Below, in pieces: positions 7,889 through 15,765 of a DNA stretch of 37,210 bases (its first letter is position 1; each line of letters opens with the position of its first letter). The notes under the pieces were generated by a model. That model was not told where the DNA came from. It searched no databases and worked only from the letters and a program-made list of their open reading frames with translations. Source of the stretch: Myxococcales bacterium (GTDB lineage Bacteria; Myxococcota_A; Polyangia; Polyangiales; Polyangiaceae); contig JAHFDY010000021.1 of assembly GCA_023248735.1 (NCBI GenBank), positions 1 to 37,210 on the forward strand, in the 5' to 3' direction. Both the position numbers and the translations under genes were made by a program.

Positions 7889-9688
7889 TTACGAAGTTCC
7901 TCCCCAGCCGCCTGAGCGTCCCCATGAACCACTGCGTCCACTGGGGTACGATCGTCCACCGCCGCCGAAACGGGTAGCGGTAACCGGCCCTCCGCCGTGG
8001 GCTTGAAGCACCGAGACTCGACCGAAGCCGGTGGGCTTTGCCCTCCCGATTCCGCTCGAACTTCCACCGATCGCGCGACTTGAGAACATTGTCGGACGGC
8101 TGATGGGACGATACGCCGACGCGACACCGGTCAGTCTTGGCGCGGTGGCATAGCGAGCAGCGGGCGGCGAGTACCACGAGTACGTGTGCCAAAAGTACCA
8201 ATGCGTATGGGGGTAGCCTCCATAGTAGTAAACGGTTGTGGAGTGGCGAGGCGAGCGAGGCACGTATGCGCCAGCGTCTACGCCAGCGTCCGCGTTGGCC
8301 ATCCCTGCGTTCATCGTGAGCGGAGCGGTTCCAACATCTGGTTCAGCAACTTGACCATCAAGGCTCGCGTCTTTTGGCCCCCCGTCTTTGCCGAGTTTCC
8401 CGGTAGGGGTCGGCACTCCAGCGTCGCCGAGTAGGCTCGCTGTCGGAACGCTACCATCGGGGGCGAGAAAGCTCGTGATCGCGACCGCGCGCACGTCGAG
8501 GCCCTGCTTCGCAAACGCGACGAGATCGTCGTTGATGTCGTCGAGTTCTTGTGCGGCCGTAACCGTCGTATCCGTGGGAGTTACGTATAAGATGTTCTTT
8601 GCCATCGACGAAAGCCGATCCGATGGAGGAAGTTTCGCCATATAGCGATTGTCGAACTGAGCGGTCTCATCGCCGTACGAAGCGAGGCGATTGCGATCAA
8701 GAACGAACGCGGGCGCGCGCTTCGACGCGCTCTTCCTTGTCGCCGCGAATATTGCGTGAAAATAAAGCGCTGCGGCAAGCGTGAGATGCGCGGGTACAAC
8801 ACCGAGCGGATGCGGCCAGTTGTCAAAAACGAAAACGGGCTCAAATCGCTCGGCGGCTCCCGCGGCGAACGCAATGGCCTCGGGGCCAGGCAAGTCGATG
8901 ACGAGCGCCACACGGGCTTGATCGTCGAACAAGGACGCGAGCGCCTTGCCGCGCGCGAACGCGGCATCCATTTCGGCGGTCAGGATCGGCCTTATCGCGC
9001 TCTTGAGTCCGCTTCCATTTGAAGATCCAAGGACCTGAAAAAGCGTCGGCACGTAGTAAGGTTGGTAACCAGCAGTTTCCGGTTTTAGCGATGTATCGAG
9101 TGAATCAAGTGCGCTCTTCCACGAACCGCTGTTGTTGACGTCTATTTCAGTTGCTGCGGGAAAGAGCGGAAGCTGTCCAATGACACCGACGTCCCATCCT
9201 TCCGCCTTTTGTACGTCGAGCGCATCGAGGTTGGCTTCGACGTCTTGCGTCGCGCTCGTGCCGATAGCGATCGCGACGCATGAGCCCGCTGCGAGGGTTG
9301 CGCCCACCGCTGTTCCGATGAGAGCCATCTTAGTAAGTGCGCTGCGTCGCGACATCGGGTTGCCAGCGGATGCGAGCTGCTGCTGCCACCAGCGTGCGCC
9401 GACGCCTTCGTCTTCGTTGAAGAAGGCAAGACGACGAAATGTCGCATCCGGAACGGGGCCCTGTGGGTAGCGCGGCTCTCCGTATCCGGGTGGCATCTCG
9501 GCCGCTCCGCGGTACGGTGGTAAGCCGCCGCCCCCACCGGCAGGCCCGCTACCCTGCGGCCCATACCCAGGAGGTGCGCCGCCGACGGGTGGGCCGTAAG
9601 GTGGTGCACCGTATGGCGAGTTCCCTTGGGGTCTGGGACCGTAGGGGCTTGGGGGTCCGTAAGGAGGCTTCTTTGGATCGTCGCTCAT
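7889..9688 (-). CDS. Membrane-anchored protein with Pro/Gly/Tyr-rich head and aromatic, Gly/Ser/Arg-rich tail
   Basis: A 599-residue protein of unusual make-up. Residues 1-80 are a Pro/Gly/Tyr-rich low-complexity head (repeats such as PYGPP and GYGPQG). SRRSALTK (113-120) precedes one hydrophobic segment (about 121-143); this looks either Tat-like or like a plain signal-anchor. Residues 150-410 form a soluble alpha/beta domain I do not recognise. A DAG-rich linker follows (420-475), then a Tyr/Trp/His cluster (about 483-507) and a Gly/Ser/Arg-rich end (540-599). The tail recalls the C-termini of YgiB/DUF1190 proteins, which accompany YgiC-type ATP-grasp ligases in E. coli, but I see no clear homology. 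Its ATG overlaps the ligase stop by four bases. Hypothesis: it is the acceptor or membrane partner of the ligase. Confidence 0.8.
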   Translation of the reverse strand: MSDDPKKPPYGPPSPYGPRPQGNSPYGAPPYGPPVGGAPPGYGPQGSGPAGGGGGLPPYRGAAEMPPGYGEPRYPQGPVPDATFRRLAFFNEDEGVGARWWQQQLASAGNPMSRRSALTKMALIGTAVGATLAAGSCVAIAIGTSATQDVEANLDALDVQKAEGWDVGVIGQLPLFPAATEIDVNNSGSWKSALDSLDTSLKPETAGYQPYYVPTLFQVLGSSNGSGLKSAIRPILTAEMDAAFARGKALASLFDDQARVALVIDLPGPEAIAFAAGAAERFEPVFVFDNWPHPLGVVPAHLTLAAALYFHAIFAATRKSASKRAPAFVLDRNRLASYGDETAQFDNRYMAKLPPSDRLSSMAKNILYVTPTDTTVTAAQELDDINDDLVAFAKQGLDVRAVAITSFLAPDGSVPTASLLGDAGVPTPTGKLGKDGGPKDASLDGQVAEPDVGTAPLTMNAGMANADAGVDAGAYVPRSPRHSTTVYYYGGYPHTHWYFWHTYSWYSPPAARYATAPRLTGVASAYRPISRPTMFSSRAIGGSSSGIGRAKPTGFGRVSVLQAHGGGPVTATRFGGGGRSYPSGRSGSWGRSGGWGGTS

Positions 9689-10929
9689 GCCGAGATCTCT
9701 CCGTCGACAAAGGTAGCCGCTGTCTTAGCGTACGCATCAGTCGCACTTGATTGCACGCGCGAAAAAAAACCCGCTGCTTCGCCTCCAACGACGTAGACGC
9801 CGTAGTTGACATGAAGGCCATCGTCTCTTGTGTCGGCTTCAAAGTAACGCTGAGCGATCCATTTACGCGGCAGGGCGTGCTGAAGCGATGCCTCCCAGGT
9901 TTCCCGATCGGTCGCCTGGCCGATGATCACGTGATCACCTTCGCACCCGTAGTCGTTTTTTAGCACCCAGCCGGCGCGATTATGTCGTAACTCATCGAGG
10001 CACATTTCAAGACGCATCGTAAAGGGAATATACTTTTCGACCGCGCTTCGCGCCGCGACAGAGAGCGATGCACGACGTTCCCAAAGAAGGGCCATGGTTC
10101 GCTTGTTCTGCGTGAAGACCGATCCAAACGGATTGACGACCGCCACTTTGCCATCGAGTACTGCGCCCAAAATCGCGGCGAGGGGCTCGTCGAGAGGTTC
10201 CGCGTCGGCGATAGGCTCAGCGTCGTCCCACGCGGCTTCGCGTTCGCTCCACCAATCGGTTTTGTAGTGCCTGACGATTGCATCGCAAGGAACGCCAAAC
10301 ATCGTGAGGCGGCCGGACGAATCGCGGGCGAGGTTGTAAGGTGAGCCAAGCGTTACCTTCCACCCTCGGAGCTGAAACCATTGTTGATAGAGCGCGACCA
10401 TCGAGAGGTCCTCGCTCATCTCAGTCGGATACACGATGCCGATGCTCTCAATTTTTTTGCCGACTAGGTGTTCGGTCATCTGCCCAAGCATGCGGCAGAA
10501 TCGGTGCTCGAGCCGCGCGTTGGGATTGATCAGCGGCGCTTGCCAAAGCACTTCGTTGAGCACCACAGCTTCCGCCTCTCCGCTCGGCGTGTCGCTATTG
10601 ACCTCGCACACCTGAATGCGACCGTCCTTCGTCCGAAACACGTCCGCGCGCGCGATCCCGTGCCAAAGCGGCTGCGAGGCGTGCCACATCATGAGCTGGT
10701 GCGGGCTCATGGCCGCTGCGTCGATGATCGATTCGTCGTCTTGCGCGAGCATCGCGATTTCGCCGAACGCACCGACGACAGCGCTCGCCGCCTCGGCTAA
10801 CGCATGGGCGTCTTCGGGCGAGAGGATCTCTGGTTCGAGACGAAAGCGCGCCTCTCCTTCGAACCAAGGGTCGCTGATGATGCGCGTGCTTCGCAGTTTG
10901 TCGGCAAGCGCGAGGTACTCCGTGCTCAT
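9685..10929 (-). CDS. Glutathionylspermidine-synthase-like ATP-grasp ligase
   Basis: A 414-residue pre-ATP-grasp/ATP-grasp protein of the glutathionylspermidine synthase C-terminal family (YgiC/YjfC group). Visible signatures are QVCEVNSDTPSGEAEAV (106-122), VVNPFGSVFTQNKRTMALLWE (264-284) and WVLKNDYGCEGDHVIIG (321-337), the last being the nucleotide-binding Lys and glycine-rich loop. No amidase (CHAP) domain is fused, unlike E. coli Gss. The stand-alone form is thought to join a carboxylate to an amine using ATP; the true substrate is not known for this subgroup. The frame extends to 11130 but the ATG at 10929 overlaps the DUF350 stop (ATGA) and gives the family N-terminus. It is central to a four-gene operon. 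Confidence 0.9.
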   Translation of the reverse strand: MSTEYLALADKLRSTRIISDPWFEGEARFRLEPEILSPEDAHALAEAASAVVGAFGEIAMLAQDDESIIDAAAMSPHQLMMWHASQPLWHGIARADVFRTKDGRIQVCEVNSDTPSGEAEAVVLNEVLWQAPLINPNARLEHRFCRMLGQMTEHLVGKKIESIGIVYPTEMSEDLSMVALYQQWFQLRGWKVTLGSPYNLARDSSGRLTMFGVPCDAIVRHYKTDWWSEREAAWDDAEPIADAEPLDEPLAAILGAVLDGKVAVVNPFGSVFTQNKRTMALLWERRASLSVAARSAVEKYIPFTMRLEMCLDELRHNRAGWVLKNDYGCEGDHVIIGQATDRETWEASLQHALPRKWIAQRYFEADTRDDGLHVNYGVYVVGGEAAGFFSRVQSSATDAYAKTAATFVDGEISA

Positions 10930-11792
10930 CGGATCGCGTTCAGCAGGAAGGCCGTGCCCACGTATGCAGCCGCTTCGAGGCCGGCGATGCCTACGTTGCG
11001 CTCCTGCGCGACGGCCGCGTCGAGTCCAGCGCGTCCCATAAATAGACCTTCGACGACTACCTTTCTGACGGGTAGGAGACCCAGCGCGAAGACGATCGAG
11101 ATTGCGTACCCTCGAAGCGACATCGGCCATCCTTGAAAGTCGCCCGAGACCGCGTGTCCAATAATGAGCGCAAGCGCGATCGTCGCACCGGCGTAGCTCA
11201 CCGCGGCGGCAACGTTCTCTCCGATGATCTCTTCGCCGTCGTCGTAGCGCGTCACAAAACGGAACGCAGCGAGGAGCAAATGCAATGTAACCTTCGCGAT
11301 TACGAAGAAGGCGAACGAGATCCCGAACGCACTCAAGCTATCGCCCGTCATACACTGGCTCATAATGATGCCGGTGGCTGCGTATTGAGCACCACCGGCG
11401 AGGCCCGCAGCGGCGTTTCCTTCGGTGATCTGTTTGGGAAGATTCCCGCGCATGAGAAAGTAGACACCCAGCTTTGCCGTCGCCTCGAGTAGCACCACGG
11501 AGGTGAGCCCAAAAATGGCAACCCACATGATGTCGCTCTTTGCGCTCTCGCCGTGCACACAGTCAGTGACGACCGCAGCACTGACGCTGAAGATACCAAC
11601 GACGCGTCCGGCTTCGAGCAATGCGTACGCGGCGTTTTGCCTGGCCGGGCCCATGCTTTGATCGACGATGCGGCGCACGATGCGCGACCAGCCGAGTAGG
11701 AGGAGCGTCACGACCGTGACGAAAGCGATGTAGTAGGCGGGCTTCTCGAGCATCGACCATGCATCGTACCCACGAAAGAGAGCAGTGGGCAT
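10926..11792 (-). CDS. DUF350 family membrane protein (YjfL-like)
   Basis: A 288-residue polytopic membrane protein of the DUF350 family. Four copies of a half-repeat begin with Asn: NAAYALLEAGRVVGIF (from 53), NAAAGLAGGAQYAATGI (126), NVAAAVSYAGATIALAL (193) and NVGIAGLEAAAYVGTAF (266), giving two full DUF350 units and about eight TM segments. The Asn plus small-residue helix is characteristic of the family. Function is unknown, but DUF350 genes often sit next to YgiC/YjfC-like ligases, exactly as here. First gene of the operon; its stop overlaps the ligase start by four bases. The ATG at 11792 has AGGG immediately before it, too close to be a good Shine-Dalgarno; an ATG at 11753 is the alternative start. 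Confidence 0.88.
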   Translation of the reverse strand: MPTALFRGYDAWSMLEKPAYYIAFVTVVTLLLLGWSRIVRRIVDQSMGPARQNAAYALLEAGRVVGIFSVSAAVVTDCVHGESAKSDIMWVAIFGLTSVVLLEATAKLGVYFLMRGNLPKQITEGNAAAGLAGGAQYAATGIIMSQCMTGDSLSAFGISFAFFVIAKVTLHLLLAAFRFVTRYDDGEEIIGENVAAAVSYAGATIALALIIGHAVSGDFQGWPMSLRGYAISIVFALGLLPVRKVVVEGLFMGRAGLDAAVAQERNVGIAGLEAAAYVGTAFLLNAIR

Positions 11793-11890
11793 CCCTAGTT
11801 TGGGCTAGCCGAATGCAGCAGAGTCAAGCCCACGTGCGACGCACGAGCAAACACGTTGCGGCACCGCGCGCCAGTAAAGCGCCTTTATCG

Positions 11891-11911
11891 TCAAAAGAGT
11901 TTACCTTTTGA
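11891..11911. terminator. A/T-rich inverted repeat abutting a stop codon
   Basis: TCAAAAG and CTTTTGA form a perfect 7-base inverted repeat around a 7-base loop, directly after the stop codon of the lipoprotein gene on the minus strand and upstream of the DUF350 operon. It could end transcription of the lipoprotein gene or be a protein-binding site for the operon behind it. The stem is weak and has no following T run, so the terminator label is tentative. Confidence 0.3.
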
Positions 11912-12637
11912 TCACTGCTCGCCAGCATCGGAGACGGCGTCAATGCCAACATCCGGAGGTGCGTCAGCGCCGGCGTCAGATGTGGTTGTCTTGAACGGGC
12001 AAGCGAAGTCGTCGCGCTCGTACTGAGGGAAGGACGCCGTCTCGCTTGCCACTTGTTCGATGAGGCAGACGTCGGTTGTTTCGCCGAGTTCGACCACGCT
12101 GGGCTTAATGATCTGGCCGCCGAGCTCGGCGCAGAATTTCTTCTCGCCGATCAGAATGCCGTCCATCGTCGCGCTGCTGAATTCGACGTCCTCGTCTCGG
12201 ATCGTGTTGAACTCCCGCGGAAACTTGGGCTTGCCAAAGTCCCAAAGGAACTTTGCGCTTGGGGAAACGGTCGAGGTCGCGCTGTACGTCTCACCGATGC
12301 CGCCGCTTAGATTCGTCGCGGTCTTGTCCATGCCTCTCAGTTCAACGCTGAGCTTCGTGCCATCGAACTTGACCTTCGCGATGAAGTGCAGCGCACGATC
12401 GACCCGCCCCGCCAGCAAATTGGGCAAGCAAGCGATGGCATAGGTTCCGCTGAAAGCCGTCGTTGGCGGTGCACCATCGAACACGCCGGCTTCCACTGCG
12501 GTCGGATCCTTGCCGCGGACGCCGGCCGATCGATCGAGATATTCGTCGTATTGGTCGCGAGCGGCGACGCACGCAGTGACGAGCGTGCCCAATAGAACCG
12601 ATGCCGCCGTGCAGCGAGTTGAGAGCGAGAAACCCAT
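11912..12637 (-). CDS. Putative lipoprotein with Asp/Ala-rich tail
   Basis: A 241-residue predicted lipoprotein. A hydrophobic signal (TAASVLLGTLVTAC) ends in a lipobox L-V-T-A-C with lipidated Cys23. The mature part looks like a beta-rich domain (residues 60-210) with strands such as GTYAIACLPNLL and LHFIAKVKFDGTKLSVEL, and cysteines that may form disulfides. The C-terminal end is a low-complexity Asp/Ala/Gly stretch (TSDAGADAPPDVGIDA), a composition common in lipoproteins of Polyangiales, although it is usually found near the N-terminus. No enzymatic motif is seen. Transcribed divergently from the FadL-type porin gene. Localisation is well supported; function is unknown. Confidence 0.8.
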   Translation of the reverse strand: MGFSLSTRCTAASVLLGTLVTACVAARDQYDEYLDRSAGVRGKDPTAVEAGVFDGAPPTTAFSGTYAIACLPNLLAGRVDRALHFIAKVKFDGTKLSVELRGMDKTATNLSGGIGETYSATSTVSPSAKFLWDFGKPKFPREFNTIRDEDVEFSSATMDGILIGEKKFCAELGGQIIKPSVVELGETTDVCLIEQVASETASFPQYERDDFACPFKTTTSDAGADAPPDVGIDAVSDAGEQ

Positions 12638-12710
12638 GTGGCCCAGTATGTCACTGCTTGCGAAAAAAAAAGAGATCCGTTTTGGTCATATTTGAGACAA
12701 AGTACTCGAC
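12638..12710. promoter_or_regulatory. Divergent promoter region with an A9 tract
   Basis: This 73-base divergent spacer between the lipoprotein and porin genes contains a run of nine A residues (12663-12671), which stands out in this G+C-rich DNA, and an AT-rich CATATTT near 12687. Promoters for both genes must lie here, but no -35/-10 pair with standard spacing could be fixed. Neither start codon has a clear Shine-Dalgarno. Confidence 0.35.
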
Positions 12711-14156
12711 ATGATCGTCTCTCGTCGCCTGCGACTCGCCGCAGCGTTCGGCATCGGCCACATCCTCTCCCTTGCTGCTCTCTCAACGTTCGTCGAAGAA
12801 CAAGCCCAAGCGTCAGGTTTCTTGACGAGTCGATTCGGCGCCGATCACGGTCACCCCGCGCTTGCGACTCCATATGCCGTGTATTTCAACCCTGGGGCAT
12901 TGGGTGGCATTCGGGGAACCCACATCATTGCAGACGGTGTTCTTGCTCTTCGGCACATCGATTACACGCGTCCCACGTCAGCGCTTTCGCCGAGCGATCC
13001 GGCGACCGTCAACGATCCGAACTACATCAAGTACAACACCGGAAAGAACGCAGCCGACAACGTTCTCGCGTCTCCTTATGTCGGCGTTGTGACCGACTTT
13101 GGGACGAAGAGTCTTCGCCTCGGCTTTGCGTCGTACGTACCCTTCGGCGGGTCGCTCAAGTGGAACAAGGTGAGCGAATTCGAGAATGAGCCGTATGCAA
13201 AAGGTGCGGTCGATGGGGCCCAACGATGGTCGAACATCTCAGGACGAGCGCTCAATCTCTTCAATACCCTAGCGTTTGCGTATCGCGTTGAGTCGGCTCG
13301 ACTGAGTATTGGTGTCAGTGCGAGTTTCATTTACAGCAACGTGAACAGCATCAGGGCTCGCAACGTGGACGGATCCGATGATGTGCTGGGCCCGAACGGC
13401 GCGCTGCTCGAGGGACGCTCGCTGCTCGAGACGTCTGGGATCGGTATGACGATGGGAGGAGGCGTCTACTGGGAGCCGAGCGAGGACGGAAAGTTGCGCC
13501 TTGGCCTCTCGTACATGGCGCCCGCCAATTTTGGTCAAGATATGCGCCTCAAGGGCACGCTTGATCAGCAGTTCGGTTCGAATGCTGCGAAGGCGACGCC
13601 GATGGATGTCGAGCTCATTCAGCGACTGCCCGACGTGGTGCGCCTCGGCGCCGTCTACCGCGTAACGCCAAAGGTGGAACTTCGTGCTGACGCGCAGTTG
13701 GAACGTTGGAGCGTGTTCAATCGCAACTGTGTCGTAAAGCCGGGGCAGCCTTGTGAACTCGAGTCGGACGGCAAGGCCGATGCTGCGCAGGTTGTCTTGG
13801 GCGTTCCACGCGGGTGGAAGGACGCCTTCGGCATCCGCGCTGGGGCCGCTTTCTGGCCACTCGAGCCGCTTGAGTTGTTTGGGAGCCTCGGCATGGGAAC
13901 GGCCGCGGTCCCGAAAAGCACCATGGATCCGAGCGCTTATGACGCGATGAACATCTATGGAACGCTTGGCGCGCGCTACAAGGTCTCACCGCACGTCGCG
14001 CTTGCGGGCAGCTTCACCCATATTCAGTACCTCAGCGTGACGGTGAACGACAGCTACCTCTACGGATACGTCGCGCCCTCAAAGTCACCGAGCGCGGCAG
14101 GCGAGTACAATTCTCGCGTGACGCTGATGAATGTCAACGTGGTTTACAGTTTCTAG
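12711..14156 (+). CDS. Outer-membrane transport protein, OmpP1/FadL/TodX family
   Basis: A 481-residue outer-membrane beta-barrel of the OmpP1/FadL/TodX family. A signal peptide (residues 1-34, ending AQA before SGF) is followed by the family's N-terminal pattern: GFLTSRFGADHGHP, then TPYAVYFNPGALGGIRG, matching the 'NPA' hatch region of FadL. Alternating strands continue to a terminal aromatic (VNVVYSF), the C-terminal signal for barrel insertion. FadL-type proteins move hydrophobic compounds such as fatty acids or aromatics across the outer membrane; the substrate here cannot be told. Two cysteines (residues about 344 and 351) may form a loop disulfide. Divergent from a lipoprotein gene. 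Confidence 0.88.
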   Translation: MIVSRRLRLAAAFGIGHILSLAALSTFVEEQAQASGFLTSRFGADHGHPALATPYAVYFNPGALGGIRGTHIIADGVLALRHIDYTRPTSALSPSDPATVNDPNYIKYNTGKNAADNVLASPYVGVVTDFGTKSLRLGFASYVPFGGSLKWNKVSEFENEPYAKGAVDGAQRWSNISGRALNLFNTLAFAYRVESARLSIGVSASFIYSNVNSIRARNVDGSDDVLGPNGALLEGRSLLETSGIGMTMGGGVYWEPSEDGKLRLGLSYMAPANFGQDMRLKGTLDQQFGSNAAKATPMDVELIQRLPDVVRLGAVYRVTPKVELRADAQLERWSVFNRNCVVKPGQPCELESDGKADAAQVVLGVPRGWKDAFGIRAGAAFWPLEPLELFGSLGMGTAAVPKSTMDPSAYDAMNIYGTLGARYKVSPHVALAGSFTHIQYLSVTVNDSYLYGYVAPSKSPSAAGEYNSRVTLMNVNVVYSF

Positions 14157-14217
14157 AGTAGCCACCAATAACCGCAACAATCACCTGTCGATTGCGCACG
14201 ATTCGCGCAGCATGGAC

Positions 14218-14240
14218 GGGGCGCTGCTTCTAGCGTCCCC
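14218..14240 (+). promoter_or_regulatory. Hairpin just upstream of the kelch gene start
   Basis: GGGGCGCT and AGCGTCCC can pair (seven Watson-Crick pairs and one G-U) around a GCTTCT loop, four bases before the ATG at 14244. It may be the terminator of the porin gene without a T run, or a structure affecting initiation. It occupies the position where a Shine-Dalgarno would lie; none is seen otherwise. Confidence 0.35.
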
Positions 14241-14243
14241 CAC

Positions 14244-15311
14244 ATGAAGTCCCTTCAGATTCTCTGTTCCGTGTCGCTCGCGTCTGCCGTGGCCTGCTCC
14301 GGCGTTGTGCAAGGTAGCGCCGCATCAACGGACGGGGATGCGCCGTCGCCAACGCTTGACGGTGGTGATGCCTCGCGCGCGGTGGACGCCGCTCCTCCCG
14401 CGGAGCTGGGGTCGATGACGCTGGGGCGCAGCTTGCTCGGTGCATCGGCGGCGCCGGACGGCCGAATTCGCGTGTTCAATGGGCTCACAATGGCGGGTGT
14501 GTCGTCGTCGATGGAAGCTTACGATCCGAGCACCAATGTTTGGTCGCGAGGCGTGAGTGCGAGCGCGCCCCGCTATGGGCACGCGACGGCGACCGACGCG
14601 AGCGGTAACGTCTATGTCATTGGCGGCACCGCGGATGGGAAGACCCCCGTTGCGTCTGTCGAAATGTACTCGCCTTCGACCGACTCGTGGACGGTTATCG
14701 CCGACCTGCCAACCGCGCGGCTTGGTCTCGGAGCGGCGTTTGGTCCGGACAAGTTGCTCTATACGATCGGTGGACGCGTACTCGACGGCGTTCCTTCTGC
14801 CATCGTGGAGGTTTACTCCCCTGAGACCAAGACGTGGGCCAAAGCCGCGAGCATGCCAACGAGCCGCTTTTCGCTTTCGATAGTCAAGGTTATTGACGGA
14901 AGGCTCTACGCGATCGGAGGCCGTGACGCCGAACCTGTTCCAACGCCGATGTCAGTGGTCGAAGTGTTCGATACGAGCAAGGGCACGTGGACGGTCGGGC
15001 CGTCGCTCAAGTTTGCGCGCTACTGGTTCGGAGCGACGGTTGGCGCGGACGCCCGCATTTATGCGTCGGGTGGTATTGGTGAGGGTGGATTTATGGACGA
15101 CGTCGAGTCGCTCGACCCGACGAGCGGCACGTGGAGCGCGGTGCCGTCCATGCCCGAAGCACGCGCTTGGATCGCAAGCGTCCTCGGGCCAGACGGACGC
15201 ATCCTCGTCCTTGGTGGTGCAAAAGGACCATCGAGTACAACCCCACCACCGCTCCCGACGATGCTTGCGTTCGATCCGAAGACGAGCGAGTGGTCGACGA
15301 TGACGCGCTAG
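14244..15311 (+). CDS. Kelch-repeat lipoprotein
   Basis: A 355-residue predicted lipoprotein. The signal peptide ends at lipobox S-A-V-A-C (Cys18), followed by a Ser/Asp/Ala-rich linker to about residue 55. The rest is five to six kelch repeats of about 50 residues with the usual GG doublet and spaced Tyr/Trp: VYVIGGTADG...VEMYSPSTDSW, LYTIGGRVLDG...VEVYSPETKTW, LYAIGGRDAEP...VEVFDTSKGTW, IYASGGIGEGG...VESLDPTSGTW, ILVLGGAKGP...AFDPKTSEW. These fold as a beta-propeller that binds proteins or sugars. Such lipoproteins are common in myxobacteria; the ligand is unknown. The stop codon overlaps the end of the convergent small lipoprotein gene by four bases. Confidence 0.88.
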   Translation: MKSLQILCSVSLASAVACSGVVQGSAASTDGDAPSPTLDGGDASRAVDAAPPAELGSMTLGRSLLGASAAPDGRIRVFNGLTMAGVSSSMEAYDPSTNVWSRGVSASAPRYGHATATDASGNVYVIGGTADGKTPVASVEMYSPSTDSWTVIADLPTARLGLGAAFGPDKLLYTIGGRVLDGVPSAIVEVYSPETKTWAKAASMPTSRFSLSIVKVIDGRLYAIGGRDAEPVPTPMSVVEVFDTSKGTWTVGPSLKFARYWFGATVGADARIYASGGIGEGGFMDDVESLDPTSGTWSAVPSMPEARAWIASVLGPDGRILVLGGAKGPSSTTPPPLPTMLAFDPKTSEWSTMTR

Positions 15312-15718
15312 CGAGCGATCGTCGTTCCACCCTTCGGCGCGCATTCGCCTTCGACGATGTCCTTTGTCGCGGGCGCGTAAGCCCAAGACGTGGAGCACGA
15401 GAGCCCGTTGGACAGACGACACCCTGCTACTTGTCCCGATGTCGTGCATGGCTTCGTGTCCCAGGCCGCTCCTTGCGCACTTTTGCAAGTCGTCTCCGCG
15501 TCGCTAAGCGCTTGCGTCGATGTGGCAGACCCGTACTCGACACAGAGTCTCACGCCGCCGGGGCCCGACGTCGGTAGATCGCAGCTCGCTTTGACGGAGT
15601 CGCAACCCGCCGGATTGGTATCGCTCGCGTCGTTGCCAACGCTAGTGCTAGTGCGGAGTGAGCATCCTGCCGTTACTAAAAGTAACATCATGAGTGACAA
15701 TATCACGTAGCTTCGCAT
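15308..15718 (-). CDS. Small Cys-rich lipoprotein
   Basis: A 136-residue predicted lipoprotein. A strong hydrophobic signal (YVILSLMMLLLVTAGC) ends in a textbook lipobox, V-T-A-G-C, at Cys19. The mature protein has eight further cysteines (about 39, 46, 59, 78, 91, 99, 107, 124), an even number that suggests four disulfides and an extracytoplasmic location. No family is recognised. GAGGG lies five bases before the ATG, inside a potential hairpin. It converges with the kelch gene and shares four bases with it. Confidence 0.78.
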   Translation of the reverse strand: MRSYVILSLMMLLLVTAGCSLRTSTSVGNDASDTNPAGCDSVKASCDLPTSGPGGVRLCVEYGSATSTQALSDAETTCKSAQGAAWDTKPCTTSGQVAGCRLSNGLSCSTSWAYAPATKDIVEGECAPKGGTTIAR

Positions 15719-15720
15719 TC

Positions 15721-15743
15721 GTTCCCTCGTAGGTGAGAGGAAC
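15721..15743 (-). promoter_or_regulatory. Hairpin that includes the ribosome-binding site of the small lipoprotein
   Basis: On the minus strand GTTCCTC pairs with GAGGGAAC (one bulged G) around an 8-base loop. The GAGGG of the right arm is the Shine-Dalgarno of the lipoprotein gene starting at 15718. The structure could limit translation, or be the weak terminator of the aminotransferase gene that ends at 15766. Confidence 0.4.
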
Positions 15744-15765
15744 CCATCGCGACAGGACGGTCAAG

